Assembly (NCBI GenBank): GCA_010909165.1
Contig: MU008182.1
Location: 124,001-188,000, forward strand
Reading direction: 5' to 3'
DNA length: 64,000 bases
From: Anthoceros angustus
Taxonomy: Eukaryota > Streptophyta > Anthocerotopsida > Anthocerotales > Anthocerotaceae
A model generated the notes under the pieces. That model was given only the letters and a program-made list of their open reading frames with translations, did no database searches and had not been told where the DNA came from. Shown here one piece after another: positions 11,189-22,800 of this stretch (position 1 is the stretch's first letter; the number at the start of each line of letters is the position of its first letter). Both the position numbers and the translations under genes were made by a program.

Positions 11189-12467
11189 CTCTCCTGCAAC
11201 TTTTATGGTATTTGCTAGATTCCTTCTACGGTAGGTGTCTTTCCTCCCTCACAATTTCCACACACACACCATGTCCTGGACCTCACCCTTGCTCACAATT
11301 CCGCTGGCTCTTCCACCCTTGCCTTCCTAGCGCTCTCCCTAGCTTGGGCAAGCTTCCCACGCTTCCCAGCAACTTGTTCTTCTCTTTTCCTACTCCTTCC
11401 TGCAGCTCTACTTCGATTCTTGCTTATTTCTCCTCTACTGCCTAGCTCGCGCCCCCCCTTCTCATGCTCTGCACAGGTGCGCGATGTTGTGGTGGGGCTC
11501 CTCTGTGGCTTCTCGCGTGGCGGCGCCTTCCTTTAGTTCGCGCTTCCTCACTTCCAAGCTATGACCTCCTACACATGCGTAGCAGAATATAAAGGATGAA
11601 GGGGTTAAGAATGGCAACTACCAACCTACCCTGCCCTTGGATGTGCACCATGTGGCGCCCTTTCCACCATCGATTGGAGTTTCCCAACCCCCTTATACTA
11701 GAATAAAGTCTTCTTTTCCAGTTATACTAGAACAGTATTTTCCCTACTTTCCTAATTTCCTAACTGCCCAAATTGATATCTAATTGCCTAATTTCCTATT
11801 TTGGCCTATTTATCCAGTCCACTAAAAGAAACATATATAGCTATCCTATCCTGCCTTAACCTTGTAGGGCAAGGTCAGGGAAGCTTTCGTACTCTTCTCC
11901 TTTGAGCTCTCTCGCTTGGGTTTGGGGGTCAAGAGTATGAAGTGCAAGGTTTGGTCCCTAATGTGGATTGTGATGGTGGGCATGAGCGACAAACGGAGAG
12001 AACGAGAGCACGCAGAGAAAAGCAAAAGAGTGACAGTTATTGTGCATTGTTCAGAATACATGCTTTGTTCATGACGGTTAGAGGAAGAGTAACTGATTAT
12101 GTAGCCTACATTAAAGTAAAGGGGTTTCAACACTCCCTCTTAGGCAAATAATTAGAAACAGGCATCTGATGGTATTTATGAAAACATGAATGCAACTGAA
12201 AACATGATTCAAAAGGACGTCCACGAGCTCAGCGTGCTCTGTTCCTCTTTACACTCCAAGCCATTGTACAGGCTTACGCTCCAGCTCCAACTTCCCACTA
12301 TAAGATGGAGGCTCCTCACTGCTTATTTTTGTTCACTGGAATGTCTCATGGAGGGCCTGGAATGTCTGCATTGTGGTAGGCGCTGGCTCCCTGCCGCCTC
12401 CTTCATGCCCAGGCAGTGGCTGCTACACATGATTTCCTGCGAGTACCTGATTGTGTTTCTTTTGCAG
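11189..12467. other. Intergenic, no gene recognised
   Basis: Bases 11200-11540 are C/T-rich on the + strand and may continue the repeat fragment to the left. 11600-11830 is AT-richer, with short direct repeats such as TATACTAGAA (twice, near 11700) and CTAATTTCCTA. No open frame with a recognisable domain is present. The end of this stretch (about 12440-12467) is a pyrimidine tract leading to a splice acceptor for the exon that follows. Confidence 0.4.
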
Positions 12468-12923
12468 AGACTGAGGCAGAACGACGGGTGAGAATATCCA
12501 AGCAGGAGTACAAGGATTTGATGAAAAGAGCCTTTCCAAGGGAAGATGGGGAGCATGACTATTACTACCAGTACATCATGTCTAAGAAAAGCTTGGACGC
12601 TGCTGAGAAGAGGAGAGTAAGCATACTGCTGAAAGTTACCAAGATGGAGGAAGACACTCCCTCTGCAAGTGCAAAGATAGCTACCTTACCTGTTGTTGAC
12701 AACATGAAGACTGAGGCTGACATGACGATTAAATGTGAGTGTAGCTTCATCCTCTCATGCCCCCGCATGTCTTCTGTCCATGTCATAGAACTGCTGTATC
12801 AAGGTCTAACCAACTTGTGCATGGTTTGCAGCTATACTGGAGGAAACAAGGAAAATTGAAAATCTACTCCAGCAGCTCAAGAAGATAATGAGAGACTTGG
12901 GTTTGGGTTACCTTGAAGAATAG
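12468..12923 (+). CDS. Last two exons of an unrecognised host gene (partial)
   Basis: A pyrimidine-rich acceptor (TTTCTTTTGCAG) precedes an exon at 12468-12734 that encodes TEAERRVRISKQEYKDLM, then a lysine- and acid-rich sequence. A donor (AAAT/GTGAGT) at 12735 and an acceptor at 12829-12831 remove a 97-base intron. Exon 12832-12923 continues in phase with ILEETRKIENLLQQLKKIMR, a likely coiled coil, and ends GLGYLEE-stop. The phase match across the intron supports the model. No upstream exon could be identified. I do not recognise the protein. A truncated copia element begins about 12 bases after the stop, so the 3' UTR has been replaced. It may be a fragment rather than a working gene. Confidence 0.45.
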
Positions 12924-12943
12924 AGCAGAACTGTAGGTTATGC

Positions 12944-15900
12944 CTAATGGGCCTTGCCCTTAATTGCTGACGCTGGGACTTGTTGTAAACCAGCAGCAGC
13001 AAAGTGTTTGTTGTGCAAAGGCTTACCTAACGCTTTCGTGAATAGATCAGCAGTGTTGTCGCCTGTAGGAATGTAACTTACCACAACTTCGCCATTATCA
13101 GCAGCCTGTCTGATGAAGTGGTGCGTAATCTCAATGTGTTTGCCCCGGGCATGAAACACCGGATTCTTTGACAAGGCAATGGCCGACTGGTTATCGCACC
13201 AGAGTTGTGTTGGTCCTGGGGCAAGTTGCTACAATCCTCTCAAAAATGTCTTGACCCAAATGACCTCCTGTCCGTGATAAAGCGATTCAGCCTCTTGAAG
13301 AAAGGCAGATTGTGGTTAACTTTTTGCTGCTCCAGGAAATCGCTGAACCACCAAGGAGATTACAATACGCAGCTATGCTCCTTCTGCTATCGGGATCACC
13401 AGCCCAATCGGCATCACAGAAAGAAACTAGCTGCAAACCCTTAGACTGTTTCCTATAACAAAGTCCATATCTTGGGGTCCCCTTCAAATATCGAAATATT
13501 CGCTTGACAGCAGTCCAATGCGCCTCACCAGGATTCTCCAGAAACTGAGATACACAACTTACACAACGCGAGATATCAAGTCGAGTCCAGGCTGCTAAAT
13601 AAATTAAGCTGCCCACAGCCTGCCGCTGAAGGCACCTTAAACATCTTGTTTCTCTTCATCGGTAACTGGGCATTGTTCCTTGGAAAGTTTATCTCCAGAC
13701 GACATAGAGTTGAGACTGGTCTGCACTCCTCCATATTAAACTTCCTCAGCAATTGCTCCACGAAATGTTCCTGGTGTATGTATATAGTATGGCCAGAGTC
13801 TTCAAACTGGAATTGTACACCAAGGGAAAAGAGAAAGTTGTCCTAGATCTGTCATCTCAAAACGAGCAAGAAGCACCTTCTTAATCCTCTCAAAGAAAAG
13901 CGATGCTGTACAGAAATTATCATCAACGAAATGTAAATGATAATGAAGTCATCCGATCCCATAAAATATAAACGCTTGTATCACTAAACATGTAAATCCA
14001 AGTTCTATAAGAAGTGCATGGAAGGTTTCATTCCATGCTCGGGAAGATTGTTTAAGACCATACAAAGTCTTCAACAACTTGCACACCTTTTAGGATCCAT
14101 CACGTAACCCTCGTGAGCCATGTATATTTCCTCCTCTAAGGAACCATGCAAGAAGGTCATTTTAACGCTGTGGTGGACTAGTAAGCCATCTTGGGCAGCA
14201 AGAGCAAGCAAAATCCTGATAGAGGTACCCTTAACTACGGGAGCAAATGTTTCGTTAAAGTCAAGTCCTTCTACTTGGCTATAACCCTTAGCCACTAAGC
14301 AGGCCTTGTACCTAGCATCATCAAGATTCACTTCTTCTTAAAACCCACTTACAAGCTGTGTTTCCCGCCACAGGGTAAGTCAACTAAGGACCAGGTTTGA
14401 TTTTCAATAAGGGAGTTGTACTCGGATTCAATAGCTGCCTTCCAGTGTTCGGCCTCTGGCTCACCTAAAGATGATGAAGGTGGAAAGAAGGGTTGATGAG
14501 GTTTAGGAACATGGCGAGACAGACCAGCAACATAGGGACCAAACCATTCACTCATAGGACGTCTAATCCTAGTAGATCGTCTAAGGGCAGGCCTCCTCGG
14601 CTGTGTTCGGTGGAAGTGGATTAGTGCCTCGTTCAAGAGGAATATCAATGGCGATTGAACATCATCGGTTCTCGCACTAATCGGAGTGACAAAGCATCGC
14701 AAGATCGCATCAACATGAAGAGGAGAAGACTCATATGGTAAAACAGTAGGTGTTGTAGGTTGAGCAGGTGGTGATGTTTGAACAGGTGTTGAGGGTCTGA
14801 ATGAGGTGGTGAACCGCCTCGCAAGATGGAAGATCTGCTATTGACATATCAAAGACAGAGATATTTGTTTCGTCAACTATGTCAGAGGAATCATCTACAC
14901 CATGAATGCTGGAAACTGGAGAAGTAGCTTCAAGAAGAAGAATAGCTTGATGGCGATGCAGTAAAGCATCTTCATGAAACACCACACTACGTGAAAAAGT
15001 AAGAGTACGAGTGTGTGGATCAAAAAGCTTATATCCTTTCACATCATCCGAATAGCCAACGAAAATGCATCTCACAGCTTTGGGGTCAAGCTTGGACCAC
15101 AAGGCTGATGGGATCAAGGCATATGCAGGAGCCCCAAATATCCGCAAGTGTGAGATCCTTGGTTTCTTACCAGTTCAGCGTTCATAGGGAGTCACCAAAC
15201 CTAACTCTTTGGTAGGAAGTCGGTTCTGAACATAATTCGCTGCAGAAAGGGCCTCTGCCCAATATCCTCTCGTAAGGCCAGCAAAGGACATACTTGAAAG
15301 AGTCGCCTCTTGTAATGTCCTGTTCTTCCGCAAGACCATTACGGCTTTGGTGTATAAGGGACGATTAAGCGATGTTGTACTCCTCCGTACGTATGCTTAA
15401 AAGCATCGAGATATTCTCCACCGTTATCTGTCCGCAAGATTCGTATCTTCTGTCCGGTTTGGCGTTGAGCAAGCACTAGATATTGCTGAAAGACGGAAAG
15501 GGCCTCACTCTTATGATGTAAGATGACAAACAAGACCGCCCACTGCCTCATGAAGGTGATGAAATAAGAAGCACCTCCAAAAGAAGGCGTTGACATAGGC
15601 CCACAAATGTCGCTATGGACGGTGTGGAGCAGAGAGGAGGCCTTGGACAGATCCTTGTCTTTAAAAGGCTGGGATATCGCCTTGCTTGTCTGGCAAGCGT
15701 CACAGAAGGCATGTTCATCAAAAGTAAAGGTGAGGGGATCTCTAAAGACTCCAGTACATACTAGAGAAGACAGCTTCCTAAAATTCACATGGCCTAACCT
15801 ACAGTGCCAAAGCTGTGTAGTGGAAAGATGAGGATCTCCCACCAAATATGCAGAAGGGCTTGGCACATGACTGCGAACATCTAGGAGGTAAAGGTCGTTA

Positions 15901-16200
15901 TACGGAATACCGGAGAAAAGTTCATGCCAGTCTGATAATGTGGAGACTGAACAACCACTATGATCAAAACAGACACGACATGAATGTTCCTGTGATAACT
16001 TAAGAACAGACATCAGATTCTTGGTCATTGATGGCACAAAAAGGACATCAGACAAGGTGAGAAAAGAGGTATCTGGTAACTGTATGATGACTGAACCTGT
16101 CCCCTTTATCGCTAGACCACTGTCATCACCTAACAAGACAAATTGTTTGTCGTCAGTAGAAGGTATGAAAGAAGAAAAGGCTGTCTTATCTAGGCAAATA
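12944..16200 (-). pseudogene. copia-A2 pol: integrase, reverse transcriptase, RNase H
   Basis: GAG-pre-integrase and integrase occupy about 15950-15147 (LWHCRLGHVN, FCDACQTSKA, HSDICGPMS, RTDNGGEY). The integrase C-terminal part is at 15147-14731 (RCIFVGYSDDVKGYKLFDP). Reverse transcriptase follows in pieces at 14500-13576: [35 protein letters not shown], then [20 protein letters not shown]. RNase H lies at 13616-13287 (RYLKGTPRYGLCY, SFCDADWAGDPDSRRS) and 13174-12944 (HIEITHHFIRQAADNGEV, GDNTADLFTKAL). At least four frame changes are needed to read through, so the copy is inactive. Domain order is that of copia. Confidence 0.85.
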
Positions 16201-17586
16201 TGACTTGTTGCACCAGAATCCAGAAACCACATATCTGTCTGTATCTTGATTGAGGAGAGACAGGTGGCCAAAATTGTAGGTGGTTTGGAAGTCGAAGATG
16301 CCCTTGTAGACGTCAAATGTGACTCTGACTGTTGAGGTTCCTTCTTGGGCTCGCCAGCCTTTTTCTTCCTGCAATCTCTCTCATAATGACCAAGAATCTT
16401 GCACCAATTGCAAGTGAAGGTCTTACGCTGGAGATTAGGCTGTCTAGCTGTGGTTGGCGAGCCTCTACCACGACCACCTCTGCCACGCCATGATCCTCTG
16501 CCCCTTCCAGCAAAGAGTACTTTACTGGAACTAGGATTCTGCCCCTTAGATTTATTCAAGCCTCTTGTGCACTCTTCACCAAGCAATGCCCCAAACACGT
16601 CTTCCAGTAATATACTGAGAGCACGTCCTCCAGCTAGCTGCTGGGCTGCATCAATCTTAGCATGTTGAGCGCTAATAAAATAAGCATAACTATCCGGCAG
16701 TGATGCCAGGAAGGCAGTAATTGCTTGAGCTTCTGTTAAGACAGTCCCACAATATGCAAGGTCGGCTCATGCAGTCCTGAACTTGTTTATATAGGACTCC
16801 ACAGACTTTCCATCTTTCATCCGCAGATGAAATATGCCGCGGAAAGAATGAACCCAAGAGGCAGAGCTCTTGTCCTTGTAGATAGTCATAAAGGTTCTCC
16901 ACACATCTGCAGAGGTCACGGCATTTATAGTGTGAGGCATCATAGTCCTATCCAAAGAAGCAATGATTATAGAACGTGCACACCTGTCCCTTCGCTTCCA
17001 AGCTAGAACCATCGACAACTCCCATCAACTCATTCTCCTCCAGAATTTGAATGATCCTCGTAGACCATACAGTATACTCTGTGTCGTTGAAACGATCACG
17101 ATCCTTGAAATCAATCTTCAAGGTGCCAGGAACAGGTGCAGATGCCAAAGCCATAACAGGAGGATTTACTGTTGGGTTCGGAATAGGGTTGCCAATTCCT
17201 GGTCCAGGAGCAACTCCTGCTTGCTGTTGGTTCGAAGATGAAGAGGCTGCACCACTCTGTTGTCCTAAACGTGGACTGCCAAACAGCCTTGATGATGTTG
17301 TACCAAGAGTTCCTGCTAGACGCGCACCATACAGAAATCCAGAAGCATTAGTAGAAAAAGGGTCACCTTCTACACTACCAAAAATGCCTGAGTAACCAGG
17401 AAAATTCGGTAATCGTGGTTGATGGGACCCTTGATCCTGCCGCCCTTCAAGAGAAGATGGTTCCTGAAGGCCTTCTACATCGATGCTGACTCCGTTTGAT
17501 TCTCCTTGTGGAAACTCACGGGTCGGAGTGACTATTCCAGCAGCGTTGAGGTCTAAATCATCATCATCATCAGGCACGGCTTGCAT
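16200..17586 (-). pseudogene. copia-A2 gag and protease start
   Basis: The gag N-terminal frame (17586-16948) is rich in Gln, Pro and Gly and ends in the copia gag start LKIDFKDRDRFNDTEYTVW. It continues at 17018-16767 (SIIIASLDRTMMPHTINA, DVWRTFMTIYKDKS, GIFHLRMKDGKSVESYINKF). The 16598 frame carries an RGRG-rich stretch, the CCHC knuckle CNWCKILGHYERDC and the protease motif WFLDSGATSHICLD near 16210. One frame change separates the N-terminal piece from the next. These are the particle protein, its RNA-binding tail and the aspartic protease. Confidence 0.8.
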
Positions 17587-17602
17587 CCCTGCAGACTCTG
17601 TC

Positions 17603-17938
17603 TTAGATGCAGCAGCGCGAGGTTGAAGGTGAAGATGACGCCTTTCTCATCCGTCCTGACTCGAGCGCTTTGTGGATGACACAAGTCTGATGAAGCTGTT
17701 GGATCATCCCACTGAGGCTGTCAAACAGATCCTGGAGGCGATTCACCTTGGTGTGCAACTCTTCGAAGTTCACGCGCGCGATGTGAGGGGTGATCTTGCC
17801 GCCGCGCCGAGGATTGTTGAGAGGTTTGCACGGAACGCAGGAAATGCTTTCAATGCGCCTCCGCTGGGCGGTGCGAAGCAGTGAGGCAGATTTGAGCTTC
17901 GCTACGGCAGGGTAAACTCGAACGTAAAAGTTTGTCAC
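17603..17938 (-). pseudogene. Unrecognised ORF upstream of copia-A2 gag
   Basis: A 111-residue frame contains NFEELHTKVNRLQDLFDSLS, a short predicted coiled coil. It ends just 16 bases before the frame that carries the gag N-terminus, so it may simply be the gag N-terminus separated by a frameshift. No known domain is visible. Copia-A1 also has an open frame in this position, but with unrelated sequence. Confidence 0.4.
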
Positions 17939-18802
17939 TTAAAGTCCCAGGGAAGGGTGCTAGGGTACAGTAGGTAGGAAGGTTGTCAAGACTAACATGA
18001 AGGGGCGTTATAGGTAGGTCCAGAGGACATAAGCATCCGATCCATCTGGGATGCGAGCCGGGTAATAGGTAGGAAGTCCTATAGGACTACCGTAGGGGGT
18101 CTGAACTTAGAAGTTTGAGGGCTCTGGTAGGAAGTTTGGCACTTAGCTGAAAAAGGTTTAGCACTCGATGGAAATTAGACAGAACCTGCTGGAAAAAAAC
18201 CAAGTAAGGAGTCATTTATACCAGTAGAAAGTCCTTGGTTATCGGTAAGATAGATTTACATAGACAAAATGTCCTTGAACTTTGGGGAACCTGAGTACTG
18301 TTGGTCCTCGACCCCAAAAAAGGGGGGGTTTAAAAGTAGGCGAGACAACTATCTCGAAAGTCGAGGAAGGAAACTTCCTTGGCCCTCGGTATTAGGGATT
18401 ATGCATGCAGGCTATATATGCATAATTGGAAGGTCTAGATATGGCAAATCAAGTTTGAATACAGAAACAGTTGATGAGGCCACGTGGTGCGCATCGCGGC
18501 GGAGCGCAACTGAAGTAATCCGGGTTGGGTTTTGCATGTACTTGCGAAAGCTTGGGTTAGCCAGGGGCTGGGAAGTAACAGAGCAATATTGGCGGCCACG
18601 AGCGTAATCTCCTCCTACTTCCTTGCCCCATGTGGAGGAGACAAGAAAGTGATGCACAATTTGTGCATCATAAAATTATAGTGTTAAGTGTAATTGAAAA
18701 GTTGCCTCCAAATGCAAATTCCATGCAACAAATTTAGAAATGCGCAAAAGAATTCATGCCTAAGAAGGAAGCAAGCAATGTGCTCAAGCATCTAGAGCCG
18801 AA
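17939..18802 (-). other. copia-A2 untranslated leader
   Basis: About 860 bases lie between the primer-binding site and the first gag-region ORF. The stretch holds no recognisable coding sequence; the plus-strand frame 18269-18607 is not supported by any motif. It has several short repeats of GTAGGAAG and TAGGTAGG. A leader of this length is on the long side for a copia element. Confidence 0.5.
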
Positions 18803-18814
18803 GCTCTAATACCA
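18803..18814 (-). promoter_or_regulatory. copia-A2 primer-binding site with one mismatch
   Basis: The minus strand reads TGGTATTAGAGC directly after the LTR. This matches the initiator tRNA-Met complement TGGTATCAGAGC at eleven of twelve positions. The same site is perfect in copia-A1, so the mismatch is probably decay. It fixes the inner LTR edge at 18815. Confidence 0.85.
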
Positions 18815-19090
18815 TGATGAGAATCATGCATTAAACACACTTGCAAAGAGCCTTGTAGGATTGCATTGATAATAGAAAATATAAGAGTGTAGTAGAGAGA
18901 AGAGGTAGTTACAACTATAAGTTGTTGTAACCACCATAAGTTGTTATAGCAAATATAACAACTAACTACCTAACAACTAACCGCCTAGGGAAACTACTTA
19001 TTGCCCTAAGATGGAAATTGTATATTAAGTCTAGGGTGCCCTGCTGAATAGTGCCCTAAACTAAAGGTATTTTATCGCTATTGCCCTGGA
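18815..19090 (-). repeat. copia-A2 5' LTR
   Basis: The inner end TTCTCATCA (minus strand) is identical to that of copia-A1. Internal blocks AACAACTAACTACCTA and GCACTATTCAGCAGGGCACC align with it. The outer end is set near CCAGGGCAATAGCGATAAAA by comparison with copia-A1 and is uncertain by several bases. No second LTR for this element exists at its other end. Confidence 0.75.
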
Positions 19091-19814
19091 CTACAAGAGA
19101 AGCTGAGTAGCTAAGCTCTCCACAGCTCTCTCTCAATACAAAGGCTTGCAGCGCACACTTGCCTACTCTCTCATGATTGTCTTCAAACCCCTTCTCTCGC
19201 CCAAACATCTTTTTAATATGGCAGCTACGAATTAATTTTTTTATCTCTTTTAACTTTTCACCTTTCTATGTTATTCAATCAATACCGTTACTATAATCCC
19301 TATCATAATAGCACTTAGTAATAAAAAATAATTAATAAAAAATCAATTAATTGATCTAAACGTGATGAGTTGTATGGGTAAGACGTGACACGGCATCCAG
19401 GTTTGAGCAATTGCGATGTCCTAGCAAGAAACTGCCATGTAAACCTTTGGTGGTCGTTCCCGGCAAGGGGGCCCTAAACCGAGCTTTGGAGGATGGGGAC
19501 CAGCGGTGGACTTGCAGCGCAGGACTTGCAGGCAAACCTCACCGGCATAGGTCTAGGTAGAGATCACACGACGTGTGAAGGGATTGGGTACGGACGAAGC
19601 ATCACAGAGACAGTTTTCGCAGAAGTACATGGTGCCGCATCCGATCGCCCGCACCCTATTTGCTGTGGCGCTACGACATACATCTAGTTGGTCTTACTGC
19701 GCTCGATGTTGGGGGGAGGGGGAGAGGGGACAAAGATTTTAAGGGAAGAATTGGTTGATAACTGCTGAAGTGTAGTGTATTTTTTGATCTGGTCTGAGAG
19801 TTGCCGTGTCCAAT
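19091..19814. other. SMXL upstream region
   Basis: About 720 bases separate the copia-A2 LTR from the SMXL start. Bases 19230-19370 are AT-rich. Bases 19390-19680 are GC-richer and hold a 64-residue frame without recognisable features. This should contain the SMXL promoter and 5' UTR, but I see no convincing TATA box. The element insertion upstream may set the promoter boundary. Confidence 0.4.
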
Positions 19815-22800
19815 ATGCGAGCTGGCGCGGCGGCTCTGCAGCACACTCTGACACTGCAGGCAGCAGTGGTGCTGAAAAATGCAGTGGCGGACGCCAGGAG
19901 AAGAGGACACCCTCAGGTACAGCCGCTTCATGTCGCTGCCATGCTTTTGGCCTTTCCTGGAAGCCCCCTTCGTCAGGCCTGTATGCAGTCCCACCCCTAT
20001 ACAGCATCGCATCCTCTTCATTGCCGGGCTCTTGAGCTATGTTTTAATGTAGCCTTAGAGCGTTTGCCGACTTCACTGCCAACGACCTCGGGGATGCAGT
20101 CCCCCGGGTTGAGTAACGCTCTTGTTGCAGCTCTAAGGAGAGCGCAAGCTCAGCAGCGCCGTGGCTGCCCGGAGCAGCAGCAACAACCGCTTCTTGCTGT
20201 GAAGGTTGAAATGGAGCATTTAGTCATATCTATTCTGGATGATCCCAGTGTTAGTAGAGTCATGAGGGAGGCTGGGTTCAACAGTACGCACGTCAAGTGC
20301 AACATGGAGGAAGCAGCTGTCTGTACCACCCCTCAGGCTTCTGCGTCGTCCCACATTGCCGATCCTAGCAACATTGGGCTTAGCTGTGCAGGGTCTCAGG
20401 CGTACGGTGGTTCGAATTTGCAGCTTGCTAGGTTTGGGAGCAAAGGCTCTTTGAGTCCAATGGCAGGTATTGGAGGTTTTGGGGAGTCTTTTCGTAGGGT
20501 TGAGCTTGGCCTCACTCAGGATACTGGTGACGGCTCCCGCAAGACCTCAAAGCCTGGCAAATTTTCTGCTGGGTTGCCATCCGGGTTGTCCTGTGAGGAG
20601 GATGTTCGTCACGTCATACAGATACTCTTGAAGCAGAAAAGGCGGAACCCAATCTTGGTTGGTGATACTGTACTCACTTTGAACCTTGTGGTTCAGGAAC
20701 TTGCCCAGCGTATGGAGACTGGCAATGTGCCTACTCAGTTGCAGGGCGTGCAGTTTCTCTCCCCAAAGTTCACTTCGTTGGCTTCAGGCATGTACAGCAG
20801 AGAAGACATGGACAGAAGATTGGGAGAGCTTCGCAAGCTTGTGGACAAGTGCATGCCTGCTGGTGCCATTCTCTACCTAGGAGACTTGCAGTGGTTGGTA
20901 GAGCCTATGGTGGAAGGATTCATGGCCTTCTGTCCAATGGAGCATGCTGCTGTAGAACTTGGACGCCTACTTTTGCTCTATGGCAGTCACCGAGTTTGGG
21001 TGATTGGAACTGCCTCTAGTCGAACTTACATGCGGTTCCAGTCTCGGCATTCCTTGCTTGAAAGCCAGTGGGAATTGCAACCCGTATCATTCGGTGCTGG
21101 CATTGTTCTCCCTTCAGAGACTAGGTACGTGCAGTCGCAACTGCGGGAGCTGTCTGTACCACTACTTTGTGCCTGCCGGACTATGGATCTGGTCAGAACT
21201 AGTAGAGCTGCTTTGTTGCTTAAAACTTTCTCTCACCTTGTCCAACCTGTTCACAATGCTTCCTCAGTTTAGGGTTTAGGGTTTGGATGTGACTTTCAAC
21301 CTTTTAAGTAGATTTTCCTGGAGGTCTAGTGACCGCTGTGTATTGTGCTTGATGTGCTGAGACATCTGTCATTCTGCAGAATCAACATTGGCAGGAGCGG
21401 TTCTTCTTTGCAGAGTTTGCATTGGCATCATGCCTCACAGCAGGAGAAAGCCTCGGTCTGGCCATCATTGGAAGAGGAAATCAACAGCTGGAGTTGTTGC
21501 TCCGAGTGCATGTTGAATTGTGAGCGGGAGCATGTGTTGCTGCAGGAGCAGGAGAAGGCAAAGCAACAGTTAGAGTCGACACAATCATGTTCATCATCAT
21601 TGCATGGAGATGCAAATGAGACGTCTCATAGTCTAGTTCAAGCTGTCAGCTCCCAGCAAGAGAAGCACATACATGCCATGCACTTCAAAGCCAGTCAGGT
21701 AGTTTGTTCTGAACACAATGATGGATTTCTGCTTTCTTGCATCTAGCAACGGAAATGGAGCTGATTTTGTTTTAATATGAATCTATGCCTCTTCTTGTCA
21801 ACTGATGCTGGTTCAATATCCAGGATAGTAAAGATGCAGACTTGATTCCGGAGCTGCAGAAGAAATGGCAAGAGACTTGTCATAAGCTACACTGTCATAA
21901 ACAAGCCCCTCAGGTGTCGTGGGAAGCCCCACTGGAGCCCTCATCATCATCTAGTCCTACATCTGCTGATGTAAGAAGACGACATAGCCGGTTCCAAATC
22001 CCGCAAAACTGCAGTTGTCAGCCTGCTGCAGTTCATGGGACAAGACCACCGGATATTGTCAAGGGCTCAAGTCTAGCAGCTGGTTGGCTAAGTCCTCGGT
22101 TGGTCTCAAATTCTTGGTCCAAATCACCATCGTGGCTGTCAAATACTCTGCAAGGGGTCCATTGTGGACAAATCAATAAATGGCCAGGTATGCAGTGCAG
22201 CAATAATATAGGCGAAGACATTTTGTCCTTGGAATGTAGCAGCCGGCAGATTATATGTGGCAGTCTATCATGTCGGGGGGAAGATGGGGAAAGTAATAAA
22301 ACTACCAGGCATAAAGCTGTCGAGACGGAATTAGCTTTGAGAACACCATATGTAGAGGCTCTCCCACAACTCACTTTGGGGGGAGATACTCATGTTTCCT
22401 GCAGAATCAGCAGGACTCAGCCTTCCACCCAGTGTGAGCAGGTGCAAGATTTTGACAGCTGTTCTTCATCTGTTCAGAATCCTGGCCAGCACAGTGTGCC
22501 CTGTTTATTACCCCAAGAAGCAAAAAGCAAAGATGTGGAACAGAAAGTCCCTTTCAATCCTGTCAAATCTTTCCAGATGCCAACTGCAGGTGTAGTGCAG
22601 CCACCACACCGTAGAGAAGGACTTCCTGGAGTGTCCAAGCAGTCTGATGCTGAGGCCTCTAGCCTCTGTAAAGGGCTCATAAGCAGGGTGCCCTGGCAGG
22701 CCGAGCCAATCAAGGTGATAGCAAACACGGTGTCACAGTGTAGGTCATGCATGGGCAGGCGTTGTGGACCTAGTATAAGAAGTGATACGTGGCTGCTGCT

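Larger units (their letters stand above)
12936..19090 (-). mobile_element. Ty1/copia element copia-A2, 3' LTR missing
   Basis: From right to left the element has a 5' LTR (about 19090-18815), primer-binding site (18814-18803), long leader, extra ORF, gag, protease, integrase, reverse transcriptase and RNase H. The pol stop (AIKGKAH-stop) lies at about 12944, and the element ends roughly a dozen bases later against host exon sequence, with no polypurine tract or 3' LTR. Its LTR is related to that of copia-A1, but the coding parts are well diverged, so the two are different subfamilies. Several frameshifts interrupt pol. Confidence 0.85.
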
